Notes: a model not told the origin generated them from the letters alone. DNA of 64,000 bases from Streptococcus oralis ATCC 35037 (GCF_900637025.1 NZ_LR134336.1:1318001-1382000), one strand, 5' to 3'; positions 8,418 through 16,710 are shown, counted from the stretch's first letter. Numbers and translations are program-made.

Positions 8418-9521
8418 CTAGAACATCTCTAGAGCAATCATGGTAATCATCGTTGCATCATAGTAGCTCTCTATAGGTAAATCTTGTGTAAAAATGTATT
8501 TATTTTGCTGAAGAAGTTTCAGATAGCCTTCTCCCTTGTCAGACGCATAGGTAATCGGTGCCAAGAAGCTACCTGCCTGGTATTGATTGAGGGCCGTTCC
8601 ATTCAAGTCATATCCCGCATAAATACGCTGCTCTTTCATAAAGAAATCCATCATCTTTTGAACGAGTTTTTGGCTTCTTTCATCCTGGCTCTGAGACAAG
8701 TGATAAGGCAAACGGCAAGCGTTATAAGAATACGCTCCATCATATTGAGATTCGATAGTATTAGCATCAACAAGACGTGCCCCAGACTTCTCAGCCCAGA
8801 TAAAGTCTGGTAAGAGGCCCGTTTCAGAATGAGAACTGATTTGCTCCAATTGCCCAAGCATCTTATCCTTAACATCTAACCACTGTTTGTTTCCAGTCAG
8901 GTCATAAAAAGATTGGAAATAGTGGGGAAGAGTATCAGACGTCCGCATCAAGTAATAATAATCGGAATCCTTGTTTGCCCAGTTCCCTACTGTCAGGACA
9001 CCAGTTTCCTCGTTGTAATTGTACTTAAGGATATCATCCAAGATTTTTTTAGCTTGCTCTTGGTATTCCTGCGCCTTATCTGGCCACTGCTTGGCAGCTT
9101 CAATCAAAGAATAAGCGATGTAGAGATCACCATCGGTTGCGTTTTGCTTCTCAACCGATTCGCTACCATTTGTGATTACTTGCTTCCAAGACATCAACTG
9201 CGTTCCCTCGATACGATGATTTTGGTAATAGCGATAAAGGTTATCAAAATCTGCTTGTGTTGCTTGCCCTTTTTGGGCTGCTAAAACCGTTATGAGCATG
9301 CCGTAACTTTGGGCCTCTGATAAAACTGTTGTTTCCTCAGAATCATTCGTCGTACGAACATAAGACTGATCGCCTTTTGTAACAAGAAACTGCTGGCTCC
9401 ATTGGCTGTAAATTCGATTCCGCATCTCGATTTTAGTCCTTCCTCTTACTAAAAACAAGGCTAAACAAAAGATAGAAAGGATGAGCACAAACCAGACATA
9501 TTTTAATTTATTCGTTTTCAT
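8418..9521 (-). CDS. membrane-anchored glycoside hydrolase family 8 (BcsZ/PssZ-like)
   Basis: 367 residues. One N-terminal transmembrane anchor (about 8-26) puts the rest outside. The GH8 signature SEAQSYGM contains the probable proton-donor Glu69, and NATDGDLYIAY holds Asp130/Asp132 expected in the active site. GH8 enzymes cleave beta-1,4 glycans such as cellulose or chitosan, and in synthase-type operons trim or release the new polymer (BcsZ, Listeria PssZ). It is the last gene of the operon, 8 bp after the GT2 gene. The substrate is inferred to be the polymer made by the neighbouring synthase. Confidence 0.9.
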   Translation of the reverse strand: MKTNKLKYVWFVLILSIFCLALFLVRGRTKIEMRNRIYSQWSQQFLVTKGDQSYVRTTNDSEETTVLSEAQSYGMLITVLAAQKGQATQADFDNLYRYYQNHRIEGTQLMSWKQVITNGSESVEKQNATDGDLYIAYSLIEAAKQWPDKAQEYQEQAKKILDDILKYNYNEETGVLTVGNWANKDSDYYYLMRTSDTLPHYFQSFYDLTGNKQWLDVKDKMLGQLEQISSHSETGLLPDFIWAEKSGARLVDANTIESQYDGAYSYNACRLPYHLSQSQDERSQKLVQKMMDFFMKEQRIYAGYDLNGTALNQYQAGSFLAPITYASDKGEGYLKLLQQNKYIFTQDLPIESYYDATMITMIALEMF

Positions 9522-9529
9522 AGAACCTC

Positions 9530-10840
9530 CTATCCTGCAAATCGCTTGGTTTTAACCCACTTGGTTTCTTTTCGTCGGAGTACCTTGTCCAGAACGATTG
9601 AAGAAATGGAATCAATGGAAACAACGATAAACATCTGTGCATAAGTGAAATAGGCAGCCAAAGCCAACCAGATTTGCTTTGTAGTAGCTTGTCCAAATTG
9701 ACTTGCCAATGCTGTCATAATTTGCATCAAATAAAGACCAATCATGAGAATCCAGTTAAAGAGCATGAGCTGGGCGATGTAGATATTGTCCGCATCAAAA
9801 GCAAATGGAACCCTGACATCTGGGAAGAAAAGATTAAGGCAGATCGCTAGCACATTCGCTAGGAAAATCAAATCCGATAGGACAATGGCAAAGTTAAACC
9901 AAAAGAAAACACAAGAATAGTTAAAGACTTCTAGTTTAACGCGCCAGTTTGCTCTGCCAAATAGATGCTTAAAGTTTGAGAGAACAACTTCATAATTTCC
10001 TTTTGCCCAGCGTTTTCGTTGCATATAGTAACTCTTTAAAGTCTCAGGTTCTTGTTGGAAAGCCTCTGAGTTATAAGCAAGGGCGATCAATTTACCACTC
10101 TGCATGATTTTGAAGGAAATATCGGTATCCTCGGTTAAGGCACCATTTTTCCAACCACCGATACTCTTTACAAAGTCGGTTTGAATGATAAAGTTGGTTC
10201 CTGGGATACGCCCAATTTTAAAGAGATGCCACATCCCAACGTGGTGCACGCGCTGAGTAACAACGATTTCCTGGTTGATACAACGAGTCAAGAAATTTTG
10301 ATTGGCATTTCGAGTCTTGTTGCGGCCGAAAGATGCCACATGACGTTCTGGATCCTTCATCACTTCTTTGACAAGGAAATAAAGGGCATTTTTTTCAGGC
10401 ATGGCATCCGCATCATAAACACAGATGTATTCACCTGTTGCCATCTCCAAAGCATCATTTAGAACGCCCGCTTTTCCTCCCGTACCAGTACGGTCGATAA
10501 TGGTTAGATTTCTTCCTGCATATTCAGGCATGGCTTGTACAGACAAACATTCTGCATAGATGTTATCCGAACAGTTATCCGCAAATAAGAGCAACTCCAC
10601 ACGGTCGTGAGGATAGTTCATATCCAAGATAGCTTTTGCCGTTTGGGCAATAACCACATCCTCATTATGGGCAGGAACAACAATGGTGACCTTCGGATAA
10701 TAAGGTAGCGGCGAAGTGTCTACACGAAAATCACTGTGTTTAAACCAAAAGTGTACTGCCGAAAAGAGAATTACCAAGCCCCAAGCTAGAGAAATCCAAA
10801 TTGTAAGCAAGGTAAAAATCATTAACATTTGACTAATCAT
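9530..10840 (-). CDS. processive family 2 glycosyltransferase (cellulose/poly-HexNAc synthase-like)
   Basis: 436 residues. One N-terminal helix region (about 5-30), a cytoplasmic GT-A domain (VTIVVPAHNE at 51-60, the metal-binding Asp-Ala-Asp at 143-145, TED at 236-238 with the catalytic Asp, and QRKRW at 274-278) and three or four C-terminal helices (about 300-420). DxD, TED and QxxRW together mark processive synthases that polymerise and export a beta-linked glycan through their own channel. It follows a 46-residue membrane ORF, overlapping it by 8 bp. The epimerase at the head of the operon suggests UDP-ManNAc as donor; this is inference. Confidence 0.9.
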   Translation of the reverse strand: MISQMLMIFTLLTIWISLAWGLVILFSAVHFWFKHSDFRVDTSPLPYYPKVTIVVPAHNEDVVIAQTAKAILDMNYPHDRVELLLFADNCSDNIYAECLSVQAMPEYAGRNLTIIDRTGTGGKAGVLNDALEMATGEYICVYDADAMPEKNALYFLVKEVMKDPERHVASFGRNKTRNANQNFLTRCINQEIVVTQRVHHVGMWHLFKIGRIPGTNFIIQTDFVKSIGGWKNGALTEDTDISFKIMQSGKLIALAYNSEAFQQEPETLKSYYMQRKRWAKGNYEVVLSNFKHLFGRANWRVKLEVFNYSCVFFWFNFAIVLSDLIFLANVLAICLNLFFPDVRVPFAFDADNIYIAQLMLFNWILMIGLYLMQIMTALASQFGQATTKQIWLALAAYFTYAQMFIVVSIDSISSIVLDKVLRRKETKWVKTKRFAG

Positions 10841-10973
10841 GATTCACCGCCTTAAAATTTTTGTTCACTCGATGGTAAAGAATATTGTATGCAATAAATA
10901 GTATGATAAAACAAATGCCAAAGGCGAGACTGAGTCCCAAAGCAATACCAAAAAATAGTTCGGTTAAAGTCAT
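10833..10973 (-). CDS. 46-residue single-span membrane peptide in the polysaccharide operon
   Basis: The minus strand encodes a peptide starting MTLTELFFGIALGLSLAFGI, with one long hydrophobic helix (residues about 6-33) and a basic tail (YHRVNKNFKAVNHD). Support: a strong TTAGGAGGGA ribosome site overlapping the stop of the preceding gene, ATG 7 bases later, and a stop overlapping the GT2 start codon by 8 bp, which is a classic co-translation layout. No family is recognised. By position it may be an accessory subunit of the synthase, comparable in size but not visibly in sequence to BcsF-like peptides. Confidence 0.75.
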   Translation of the reverse strand: MTLTELFFGIALGLSLAFGICFIILFIAYNILYHRVNKNFKAVNHD

Positions 10974-10982
10974 GTTTCCCTC

Positions 10983-11762
10983 CTAATATTCTACAATTAC
11001 ATCTGTCTCTAGTTGACGTTTGAGATGACTGGCAACATCTGCGTAGTCTTGGTATTTATCTTTATTATCAGAGTTAATCACCAAATAGCCTGTTTGGAAC
11101 TGAATTCCTTGATTGCCATCTTCTCCATGAAAAACTAAACTGCTTAGTTTCTCCTGCAAACCATTCAAATAAAGTTCCTTCAAAGAATATTGGTTAGTAC
11201 TCGATAGAACGAGAAAATTACCATCCGAAACGTAATAGAGCTTATCGTTGTAACTCAATTCCTGAGCAATTACCTCTTGAATACGACTGAGCATCTGGTT
11301 ATGTTCTTTTGGTTTAATCTGGAAGAACAAATCTTCATGTGCCCAATGAATCAATAAAGATTGAACCGTAACATCACTTTGTTCAGTGACCATAGCTTGG
11401 TAATCTGCTCGAGCTTCGTCCTCCTGTTCTTGGACCTTTGAGGCCACCTTGAAGAAATAATAACGAACCTTAAGTAGAATCCCAATCAAAAGTGGAAAAC
11501 TGATCAATAAGAAGATCAGTTGAATGATTGGGATATAAACCACACCCGCAACCAAAACGATAAGTCCAAAGCCAAATGCTAAGATAAGGGTCCAAGTAAG
11601 CAAAAGGTCAGATAATACCAACACTGCAAACAAGGCTAAAGCTAAAAACAAGATTTGTTCTAAAATGATTGCTCGAGCATACAAAAAACAAAGCACCAAA
11701 AGAATGACCTCACAGGCAAGCAAAGCCATAAGCCAGTTTTTAAATTGACTCCAATTTTTCAT
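10983..11762 (-). CDS. membrane protein with degenerate GGDEF domain
   Basis: 259 residues. Four or five N-terminal hydrophobic helices span about residues 10-105, then a short coiled linker (KVQEQEDEARADYQAM) and a C-terminal alpha/beta domain. The segment YNDKLYYVSDGNFLVL (171-186) sits where a diguanylate cyclase has D..aRyGGDEFvil, so SDGNF replaces GGDEF; the preceding helix and the following strand pattern also fit. With the metal and catalytic residues gone, cyclase activity is unlikely. Membrane GGDEF-like proteins (for example PelD) act as receptors in polysaccharide synthesis. It lies 6 bp after the epimerase gene and 9 bp before the 46-residue ORF. Confidence 0.7.
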   Translation of the reverse strand: MKNWSQFKNWLMALLACEVILLVLCFLYARAIILEQILFLALALFAVLVLSDLLLTWTLILAFGFGLIVLVAGVVYIPIIQLIFLLISFPLLIGILLKVRYYFFKVASKVQEQEDEARADYQAMVTEQSDVTVQSLLIHWAHEDLFFQIKPKEHNQMLSRIQEVIAQELSYNDKLYYVSDGNFLVLSSTNQYSLKELYLNGLQEKLSSLVFHGEDGNQGIQFQTGYLVINSDNKDKYQDYADVASHLKRQLETDVIVEY

Positions 11763-11768
11763 TTTATC

Positions 11769-12917
11769 TTATTTCCCCCCCTTGAATTCAGATACCGAAG
11801 TCGCTGCCCCAAAGTACTGTTGAATGGATTGTACGATTCGTTCAGAGGCTCTTCCATCTCCATAAGGATTTGGTGCCTGAGACATTTGTCTATAAAGAGT
11901 TTCATCTGTTAAGAGTGCTGCCATCGCTTCTTTCACACATACTGGATCCGTACCAACTAGCTTCAACGTACCTGCTCTTACTCCTTCTGGACGTTCCGTC
12001 GTGTCACGAAGGACAAGGACAGGTTTGCCGAGAGAAGGCGCCTCTTCCTGAACACCTCCAGAGTCAGTCATGATAAAATAGCTTCTTGAAGCCAAATTAT
12101 GAAAATCAAGTACATCTAAAGGCTCAATCAAGTGAATACGATCGTGACCAGCTAAGATATCGTTTGCTGCTTCTTGCACAGCAGGGCTAAGGTGAACAGG
12201 ATAAACAACTTCAATTTCCTGATGAAGATCGACCATCTCACGTAAAGCTGTAAAGACATTTCTCATTGGATGACCTTGATTCTCACGACGATGCATGGTT
12301 ACCAATACAAGTTTCTTATCTGGATCCAATTGATCTAGAACTTCATGATAGTAATCCGATTGAACGGTTAGTTTCAATGCATCAATGGCTGTATTCCCCG
12401 TAATGACAATAGCAGACTCAGGGTGATTTTCCTTGAGGAGATTTTCTTTACTCTCACTAGTTGGAGCAAAATAAAGATCCGCTAGGTTATCAGTCATCTG
12501 ACGATTCATTTCTTCTGGAAAAGGAGAATACTTATCAAAGGTCCTTAGACCAGCTTCAACGTGGCCGATACGTACCTGATTATAGAAAGCAACTAAACTT
12601 GCTGCAAAAGTTGTCGTTGTATCTCCATGAACAAGAATCATATCTGGAAGTTCTTGCTTAACAACTGGATCAAACTTTTCTAAAATTTTTCCAGTAATAT
12701 CTAAGAGGGATTGATTTTTCCCCATAATATCCAGGTCATAATGTGGCTCGATGCTAAAAGTTTCAAGAACTTGATCTAGCATTTGACGATGCTGAGCTGT
12801 CACAACTGTGATTGTCTCAATGCTGTCACTATGTTTTTGCAATTCTAACACTAAAGGGGCCATTTTAATAGCTTCTGGTCGTGTTCCAAAAACAACCATC
12901 ACTTTCAGTTTCTTCAT
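11769..12917 (-). CDS. wecB: UDP-N-acetylglucosamine 2-epimerase (non-hydrolysing)
   Basis: 382 residues, interconverting UDP-GlcNAc and UDP-ManNAc in the cytoplasm. Seen: GTRPEAIKMAPL at the N-terminus, HGDTTTTFAA (about 95-104), HVEAGLRT with the catalytic acidic residue, FPEEMNRQ, TMHRREN and TDSGGVQEE in the nucleotide-binding C-terminal domain. It is the first gene of the polysaccharide operon. As no gene for ManNAc dehydrogenation or teichoic acid linkage lies beside it, the likely job is to supply UDP-ManNAc to the GT2 synthase; that is inference. The ATG at 12917 lacks a strong ribosome site (AGGATAG). Confidence 0.95.
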   Translation of the reverse strand: MKKLKVMVVFGTRPEAIKMAPLVLELQKHSDSIETITVVTAQHRQMLDQVLETFSIEPHYDLDIMGKNQSLLDITGKILEKFDPVVKQELPDMILVHGDTTTTFAASLVAFYNQVRIGHVEAGLRTFDKYSPFPEEMNRQMTDNLADLYFAPTSESKENLLKENHPESAIVITGNTAIDALKLTVQSDYYHEVLDQLDPDKKLVLVTMHRRENQGHPMRNVFTALREMVDLHQEIEVVYPVHLSPAVQEAANDILAGHDRIHLIEPLDVLDFHNLASRSYFIMTDSGGVQEEAPSLGKPVLVLRDTTERPEGVRAGTLKLVGTDPVCVKEAMAALLTDETLYRQMSQAPNPYGDGRASERIVQSIQQYFGAATSVSEFKGGK

Positions 12918-12939
12918 TATGCTATCCTTCTACTATAAC

Positions 12940-13044
12940 AAAATTTGACATATCAGATTAATCTTTATATCGAATTATTGCGCAAATCAATTAATTTGAT
13001 TATCTTAATTATTTTACCGTCAATTAATTTATATGTCAAATTTT
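12940..13044. repeat. 14-bp perfect inverted repeat spanning the wecB promoter
   Basis: AAAATTTGACATAT (12940-12953) and its exact complement ATATGTCAAATTTT (13031-13044) are 77 bp apart. The right arm contains the -35 box of the operon promoter and the left arm lies in the 5' untranslated region 23-36 bases before the wecB ATG. Paired operators for a looping regulator, or chance in AT-rich DNA, are both possible. Confidence 0.6.
13011..13039 (-). promoter_or_regulatory. promoter of the polysaccharide operon
   Basis: On the minus strand TTGACA (13034-13039), 17 bp, TAAAAT (13011-13016), a near-consensus sigma-A promoter giving about 87 bases of leader before wecB. The rest of 12918-13277 is extremely AT-rich and holds no credible gene. 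Confidence 0.75.
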
Positions 13045-13277
13045 TTCCAAATTATATTATTGCATTTAATTTAATTTTAACAATTTGTAACCTTTTTGTA
13101 ACAATATTATTTACAACCTTTAAAAAGCCTTATTTTAGGAAATTTTAAGACTTTTTCAAAAGAATCCGTATTTTAAAAAACTAAACCTTATATGTTTTTT
13201 TCGATATTTATTTTTATCTTGATATTTCAAACAATTATATTTTGTCACTTTGAGAAATAAATTAAACAATTTCAAAC

Positions 13278-13308
13278 AAAAAAATCCCTTTTTCGAATGA
13301 AAAAGGGA
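13278..13308 (-). terminator. terminator of the GNAT gene
   Basis: Stem TCCCTTTTTC / GAAAAAGGGA with loop of 4, followed on the minus strand by TTTTTTT. It isolates the polysaccharide operon from the upstream gene. Confidence 0.88.
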
Positions 13309-13355
13309 CTGTGATTGTTTACTATATTTAAAATTTAAATCTTATAAAATCTGTC

Positions 13356-13865
13356 TTAAAACAAATTTTTCGACAGATACAAGACCAATTCTCCGATATC
13401 TTCACAAACCGCATTCATGGCCGGTTGATGGTTCTGATACCAAACACCCGTCCCATCTGGAATATAGCCTCGTTTGATGTACAATCTCTGGGCAGGTCCA
13501 TACCCTGAATGGAGCCCAACACCAAGGGTCACCTTATCTGATATGAGCCTAACTCGTTTTTCTGCTTCTTCCAGCAAGAGATTTCCAATACCTTGATTTT
13601 GAAAGGGCTCAAAGACATTGAAATCTGAAAGTTCTGGAGCCATTCCAGCAAAGGGACCCTGCTTAGCATCGGGTAAAATCGTAATGTAACCCGCTACAGC
13701 ACCCTCAACCTCTGCAACTAAGACTTCTCTCTCCCCACTTTCTTGCTCCTTAAAGTATCGAGTTAAAATCTCCTCTCTACTTGGCCAACCTTGGCTGATA
13801 AATCCTCGAGATAGATCTTGTATGTCAGATTCTTGCATTTTTCTAATTGAACATATCGTCTTCAT
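13356..13865 (-). CDS. GNAT-family N-acetyltransferase
   Basis: 169 residues. GNAT fold: VLVAEVEGAVAGYI strand pair (about 48-62), DFNVFEPFQNQGIGNLLL with the acetyl-CoA pyrophosphate loop QNQGIG (about 92-97), and a C-terminal RLYIKRGYIPDGTGVWY segment typical of the last strands. The acceptor cannot be predicted. It is a single gene with an extended -10 promoter and its own terminator. Confidence 0.88.
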   Translation of the reverse strand: MKTICSIRKMQESDIQDLSRGFISQGWPSREEILTRYFKEQESGEREVLVAEVEGAVAGYITILPDAKQGPFAGMAPELSDFNVFEPFQNQGIGNLLLEEAEKRVRLISDKVTLGVGLHSGYGPAQRLYIKRGYIPDGTGVWYQNHQPAMNAVCEDIGELVLYLSKNLF

Positions 13866-13894
13866 AAGTTGCTCCTTTATAGCTTTCTCCTACC

Positions 13895-13903
13895 ATTATA
13901 GCA
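13895..13903 (-). promoter_or_regulatory. extended -10 promoter of the GNAT gene
   Basis: The minus strand reads TGCTATAAT, about 30 bases before the ATG at 13865, with AAAGGAGC as ribosome site. No good -35 box is present. Confidence 0.6.
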
Positions 13904-13920
13904 CGATAATAAAGATTAAA

Positions 13921-13955
13921 AGAAAAACCTAGTAAGATAAAAGAATCTTACTAGG
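13921..13955 (-). terminator. intrinsic terminator upstream of the GNAT promoter
   Basis: CCTAGTAAGAT / ATCTTACTAGG, an 11-bp perfect stem with a six-base loop, followed on the minus strand by TTTTTCTTTT. It is the last of a series of terminators behind rpsR. Confidence 0.85.
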
Positions 13956-13995
13956 TCAACAGGGAATCCTTTCTAACAAAGTCCCATAAAAATCT

Positions 13996-14172
13996 GAAAA
14001 AGAGGTCCACCCAGACCGAACTCGCCTTCTCATTTCCATGCTCGTGAAAAAAAGACCCGTAAGGGTCTTAATTCGCTTTCTTATTTCCGAGCTCATGAAA
14101 AAGAGGTCCACTGGACCTCAACTCGCTCTCTCATTTCCATGCTCGTGAAAAAAAGACCCGTAAGGGTCTTTT
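13996..14172 (-). repeat. tandem array of four terminator hairpins behind rpsR
   Basis: A roughly 50-bp unit is repeated four times (starts near 13996, 14040, 14091, 14141). Each unit has the form GCTCRTGAAAAA + hairpin + CTCGCT..TCATTTCC. Units 2 and 4 share an identical 30-base segment with hairpin AAGACCC-GTAA-GGGTCTT; unit 3 has GAGGTCCA/TGGACCTC; unit 1 is a decayed copy of unit 3. Read on the minus strand every hairpin is followed by TTTTT, so this is a multiplied intrinsic terminator for the rpsF-ssb-rpsR operon, evidently grown by duplication. Confidence 0.85.
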
Positions 14173-14174
14173 CT

Positions 14175-14414
14175 TTAATCTTCGTTTACGAAAGGCATCA
14201 AAGCCATTACGCGAGCGCGTTTGATAGCTGTTGTTACTTTACGTTGGTTTTTAGCTGAAGTTCCTGTTACACGACGAGGAAGGATTTTCCCACGTTCTGA
14301 AACGAAACGGCTAAGAAGCTCAGTATCTTTGTAATCAACATATTCAATTTTGTTTGCTGCGATGTAATCAACTTTTTTACGGCGTTTGAATCCGCCACGA
14401 CGTTGTTGAGCCAT
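14175..14414 (-). CDS. rpsR: 30S ribosomal protein S18
   Basis: 79 residues, [20 protein letters not shown] start and [20 protein letters not shown] core, typical S18. It binds S6 and 16S rRNA in the platform of the small subunit. Third gene of the conserved operon rpsF-ssb-rpsR; AAAGGAGAAA precedes the ATG. A multiplied terminator follows directly. Confidence 0.98.
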   Translation of the reverse strand: MAQQRRGGFKRRKKVDYIAANKIEYVDYKDTELLSRFVSERGKILPRRVTGTSAKNQRKVTTAIKRARVMALMPFVNED

Positions 14415-14445
14415 GTTTTTTCTCCTTTATAGTATTAATTGTCCA

Positions 14446-14916
14446 TTAGAATGGTAAATCATCATCTGAAATGTCCAATGGATTGGTTGCTCCAAATGGA
14501 TTTTCAGAACGTGAAAAGTCTGGTACTGGGTTTGCAGGTGCTGATTGGCCAGCAGTTGGTGCAGAATAAGCTCCACCTGAATGTCCTTCGCGCACTCCAC
14601 GGCTTTCCAACATTTGGAAATTCTCAGCCACGACTTCTGTTACGTAGACACGTTGTCCTTGCTGGTTATCGTAACTACGAGTCTGGATACGGCCTGTGAT
14701 CCCGATAAGAGAGCCTTTTTTAGCCCAGTTAGCAAGATTTTCAGCCTGTTGGCGCCACATAACGACATTGATAAAATCAGCCTCACGTTCGCCATTTTGA
14801 CTCTTAAATGTACGGTTTACTGCAAGAGTAAAAGTCGCAACTGCTACATTTGATGGGGTATAACGCAACTCAGCGTCACGTGTCATACGCCCTACAAGTA
14901 CAACATTGTTAATCAT
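14446..14916 (-). CDS. ssb: single-stranded DNA-binding protein
   Basis: 156 residues. N-terminal OB fold ([20 protein letters not shown], then [17 protein letters not shown]) of about 105 residues, a Gly/Ser/Pro-rich linker and the acidic C-terminal tip DISDDDLPF that recruits replication and repair proteins. The length and position between rpsF and rpsR identify the essential SsbA-type protein, not the short competence paralogue. Confidence 0.97.
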   Translation of the reverse strand: MINNVVLVGRMTRDAELRYTPSNVAVATFTLAVNRTFKSQNGEREADFINVVMWRQQAENLANWAKKGSLIGITGRIQTRSYDNQQGQRVYVTEVVAENFQMLESRGVREGHSGGAYSAPTAGQSAPANPVPDFSRSENPFGATNPLDISDDDLPF

Positions 14917-14927
14917 AATTTACCTTC

Positions 14928-15218
14928 TTACGCGTCAAGTTTGACGATCATGTGACGAAGAATGTCAGCGTTGATTTTTGAAAGACGGTCAAACTCTTTA
15001 AGAGCTGCGTCGTCGTTTGCTTCAACGTTAACGATGTGGTAAAGTCCTTCACGGAAATCTTGGATTTCGTATGCAAGACGACGTTTTTCCCATGATTTTG
15101 ATTCAACAACAGTTGCACCGTTGTCAGTCAAGATAGAGTCAAAACGTGCTACCAAAGCGTTTTTCGCTTCTTCTTCAATGTTTGGACGAATGATATAAAG
15201 AATTTCGTATTTAGCCAT
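14928..15218 (-). CDS. rpsF: 30S ribosomal protein S6
   Basis: 96 residues, [20 protein letters not shown] start and the [18 protein letters not shown] core of S6. It pairs with S18 on 16S rRNA. First gene of the operon, 11 bp before ssb. AAAGGAGGA precedes the ATG at 15218. Confidence 0.98.
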   Translation of the reverse strand: MAKYEILYIIRPNIEEEAKNALVARFDSILTDNGATVVESKSWEKRRLAYEIQDFREGLYHIVNVEANDDAALKEFDRLSKINADILRHMIVKLDA

Positions 15219-15321
15219 TGATATGTTCCTCCTTTTGGTCTAATGACCCCTAGTCTTTGCAAGGGGTAAGTGAGGTTTGCTCACAATAAACTATTATACT
15301 AGAAAAACTGATAGATAGCAA
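15219..15321 (-). promoter_or_regulatory. rpsF operon promoter and structured leader
   Basis: On the minus strand TTGCTA (15316-15321), 17 bp, TATAAT (15293-15298). The roughly 68-base leader folds into two hairpins: GTGAG/CTCAC (15270-15284) and CCCC/GGGG enclosing a 12-base loop (15247-15266). Many bacteria autoregulate this operon by S6:S18 binding to such a leader; whether this hairpin matches that motif has not been tested. Confidence 0.65.
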
Positions 15322-15332
15322 GATAAAAGTGA

Positions 15333-15360
15333 AAAAAGAAGATGAAATTATCTTCTTTTT
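15333..15360. terminator. terminator after asnS
   Basis: AAAAAGAAGAT / ATCTTCTTTTT, an 11-bp stem with a six-base loop and U-run on either strand. Confidence 0.85.
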
Positions 15361-15366
15361 ACTAGT

Positions 15367-16710
15367 TTATGGTTTGATACGGTGCAACATACGTGGGAAT
15401 GGAATAGCTTCACGGATGTGTTTTGTACCTGCTGCGAAAGTGACCATACGTTCAATACCGATACCAAATCCACCATGTGGTACTGTACCATATTTACGAA
15501 GGTCAAGGTAAAATTCATACTCTGTACGATCCATTCCAAGTTCTTCCATTTTAGCAACAAGAGCATCGTAGTCTTCCTCACGCATAGAACCACCGATGAT
15601 TTCTCCATATCCTTCTGGTGCGAGCAAATCTGCACAAAGCACGCGCTCTGGATTTCCAGGAACTGGTTTCATGTAGAAGGCCTTGATGGCTGCTGGGTAG
15701 TTCATAACAAATGTTGGCACACCAAAGTGGTTTGAAATCCATGTTTCGTGTGGTGAACCAAAGTCATCGCCATGCTCAAGATGCTCGTAGTCAGCATCTT
15801 CATCATTTTCATGCTCTTGCAAAAGGTCAATGGCTTGATCGTAAGTGATGCGTTTGAATGGCTCTGCAATGTAGCGTTTCAAGAGCTCTGTATCACGTTC
15901 CAAGGTTTCCAAGGCTTGAGGTGCACGGTCAAGAACACCTTGAAGAAGGGCTTTTACGTAAGCTTCTTGCAAGTCAAGTGACTCATCATGTGTCAAGTAA
16001 GAGTACTCCGCATCCATCATCCAGAACTCAGTCAAGTGACGGCGTGTTTTTGATTTTTCAGCACGGAATACTGGACCAAAGTCAAAGACACGACCAAGAG
16101 CCATAGCCCCTGCTTCTAGGTAAAGCTGACCTGATTGACTCAAGTAGGCTGGTGTTCCAAAGTAGTCTGTTTCAAAGAGTTCTGTTGAATCTTCAGCCGC
16201 GTTTCCTGAAAGAATTGGGCTATCAAATTTCATGAAGCCGTTCTTGTCGAAAAACTCATAAGTTGTATAGATGATAGCGTTACGGATTTGCATCACCGCT
16301 ACTTGCTTGCGAGAGCGGAGCCACAAGTGACGGTTGTCCATCAAGAAGTCTGTTCCGTGTTCTTTTGGTGTGATTGGGTAATCTTGAGATTCACCGATCA
16401 CTTCGATGTCTGTGATATCGAGCTCATAGCCAAACTTAGAACGTTCGTCTTCTTTGACAATTCCTGTCACATAAACAGAAGTTTCTTGGCTCAATCGTTT
16501 GATGACATCAAACTTCTCAAGTCCCACTTCCTCACCGAACTTTTCAATAAAGTTTGGTTTAAAGGCAACTCCTTGGAAGAAGGCTGTCCCATCACGCAAT
16601 TGCAAGAAGGCAATTTTCCCTTTTCCAGATTTGTTGGCAACCCAGGCTCCGATGGTCACTTCTTGACCAACGTAGTCTTTTACATCGATAATTGTTACAC
16701 GTTTTGTCAT
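15367..16710 (-). CDS. asnS: asparaginyl-tRNA synthetase
   Basis: 447 residues, class IIb aminoacyl-tRNA synthetase. N-terminal OB anticodon-binding domain ([20 protein letters not shown], about 18-37), then motif 2 ([19 protein letters not shown]) and motif 3 ([10 protein letters not shown] near the C-terminus). The LWLRSRKQ segment is family typical. It charges tRNA(Asn) directly. Own extended -10 promoter; it is separated from the rpsF operon by a terminator. Confidence 0.97.
   Translation of the reverse strand: MTKRVTIIDVKDYVGQEVTIGAWVANKSGKGKIAFLQLRDGTAFFQGVAFKPNFIEKFGEEVGLEKFDVIKRLSQETSVYVTGIVKEDERSKFGYELDITDIEVIGESQDYPITPKEHGTDFLMDNRHLWLRSRKQVAVMQIRNAIIYTTYEFFDKNGFMKFDSPILSGNAAEDSTELFETDYFGTPAYLSQSGQLYLEAGAMALGRVFDFGPVFRAEKSKTRRHLTEFWMMDAEYSYLTHDESLDLQEAYVKALLQGVLDRAPQALETLERDTELLKRYIAEPFKRITYDQAIDLLQEHENDEDADYEHLEHGDDFGSPHETWISNHFGVPTFVMNYPAAIKAFYMKPVPGNPERVLCADLLAPEGYGEIIGGSMREEDYDALVAKMEELGMDRTEYEFYLDLRKYGTVPHGGFGIGIERMVTFAAGTKHIREAIPFPRMLHRIKP

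Noticed and set aside
12945..13148. 67-residue plus-strand ORF in the AT-rich region before wecB
   Set aside because: Low-complexity Ile/Leu/Asn-rich translation of AT-rich DNA, overlapping a good minus-strand promoter; no ribosome site.
13928..14172. CRISPR-like reading of the tandem repeats behind rpsR
   Set aside because: Units are contiguous, imperfect and hairpin-bearing, with no unique spacers; they are duplicated terminators.
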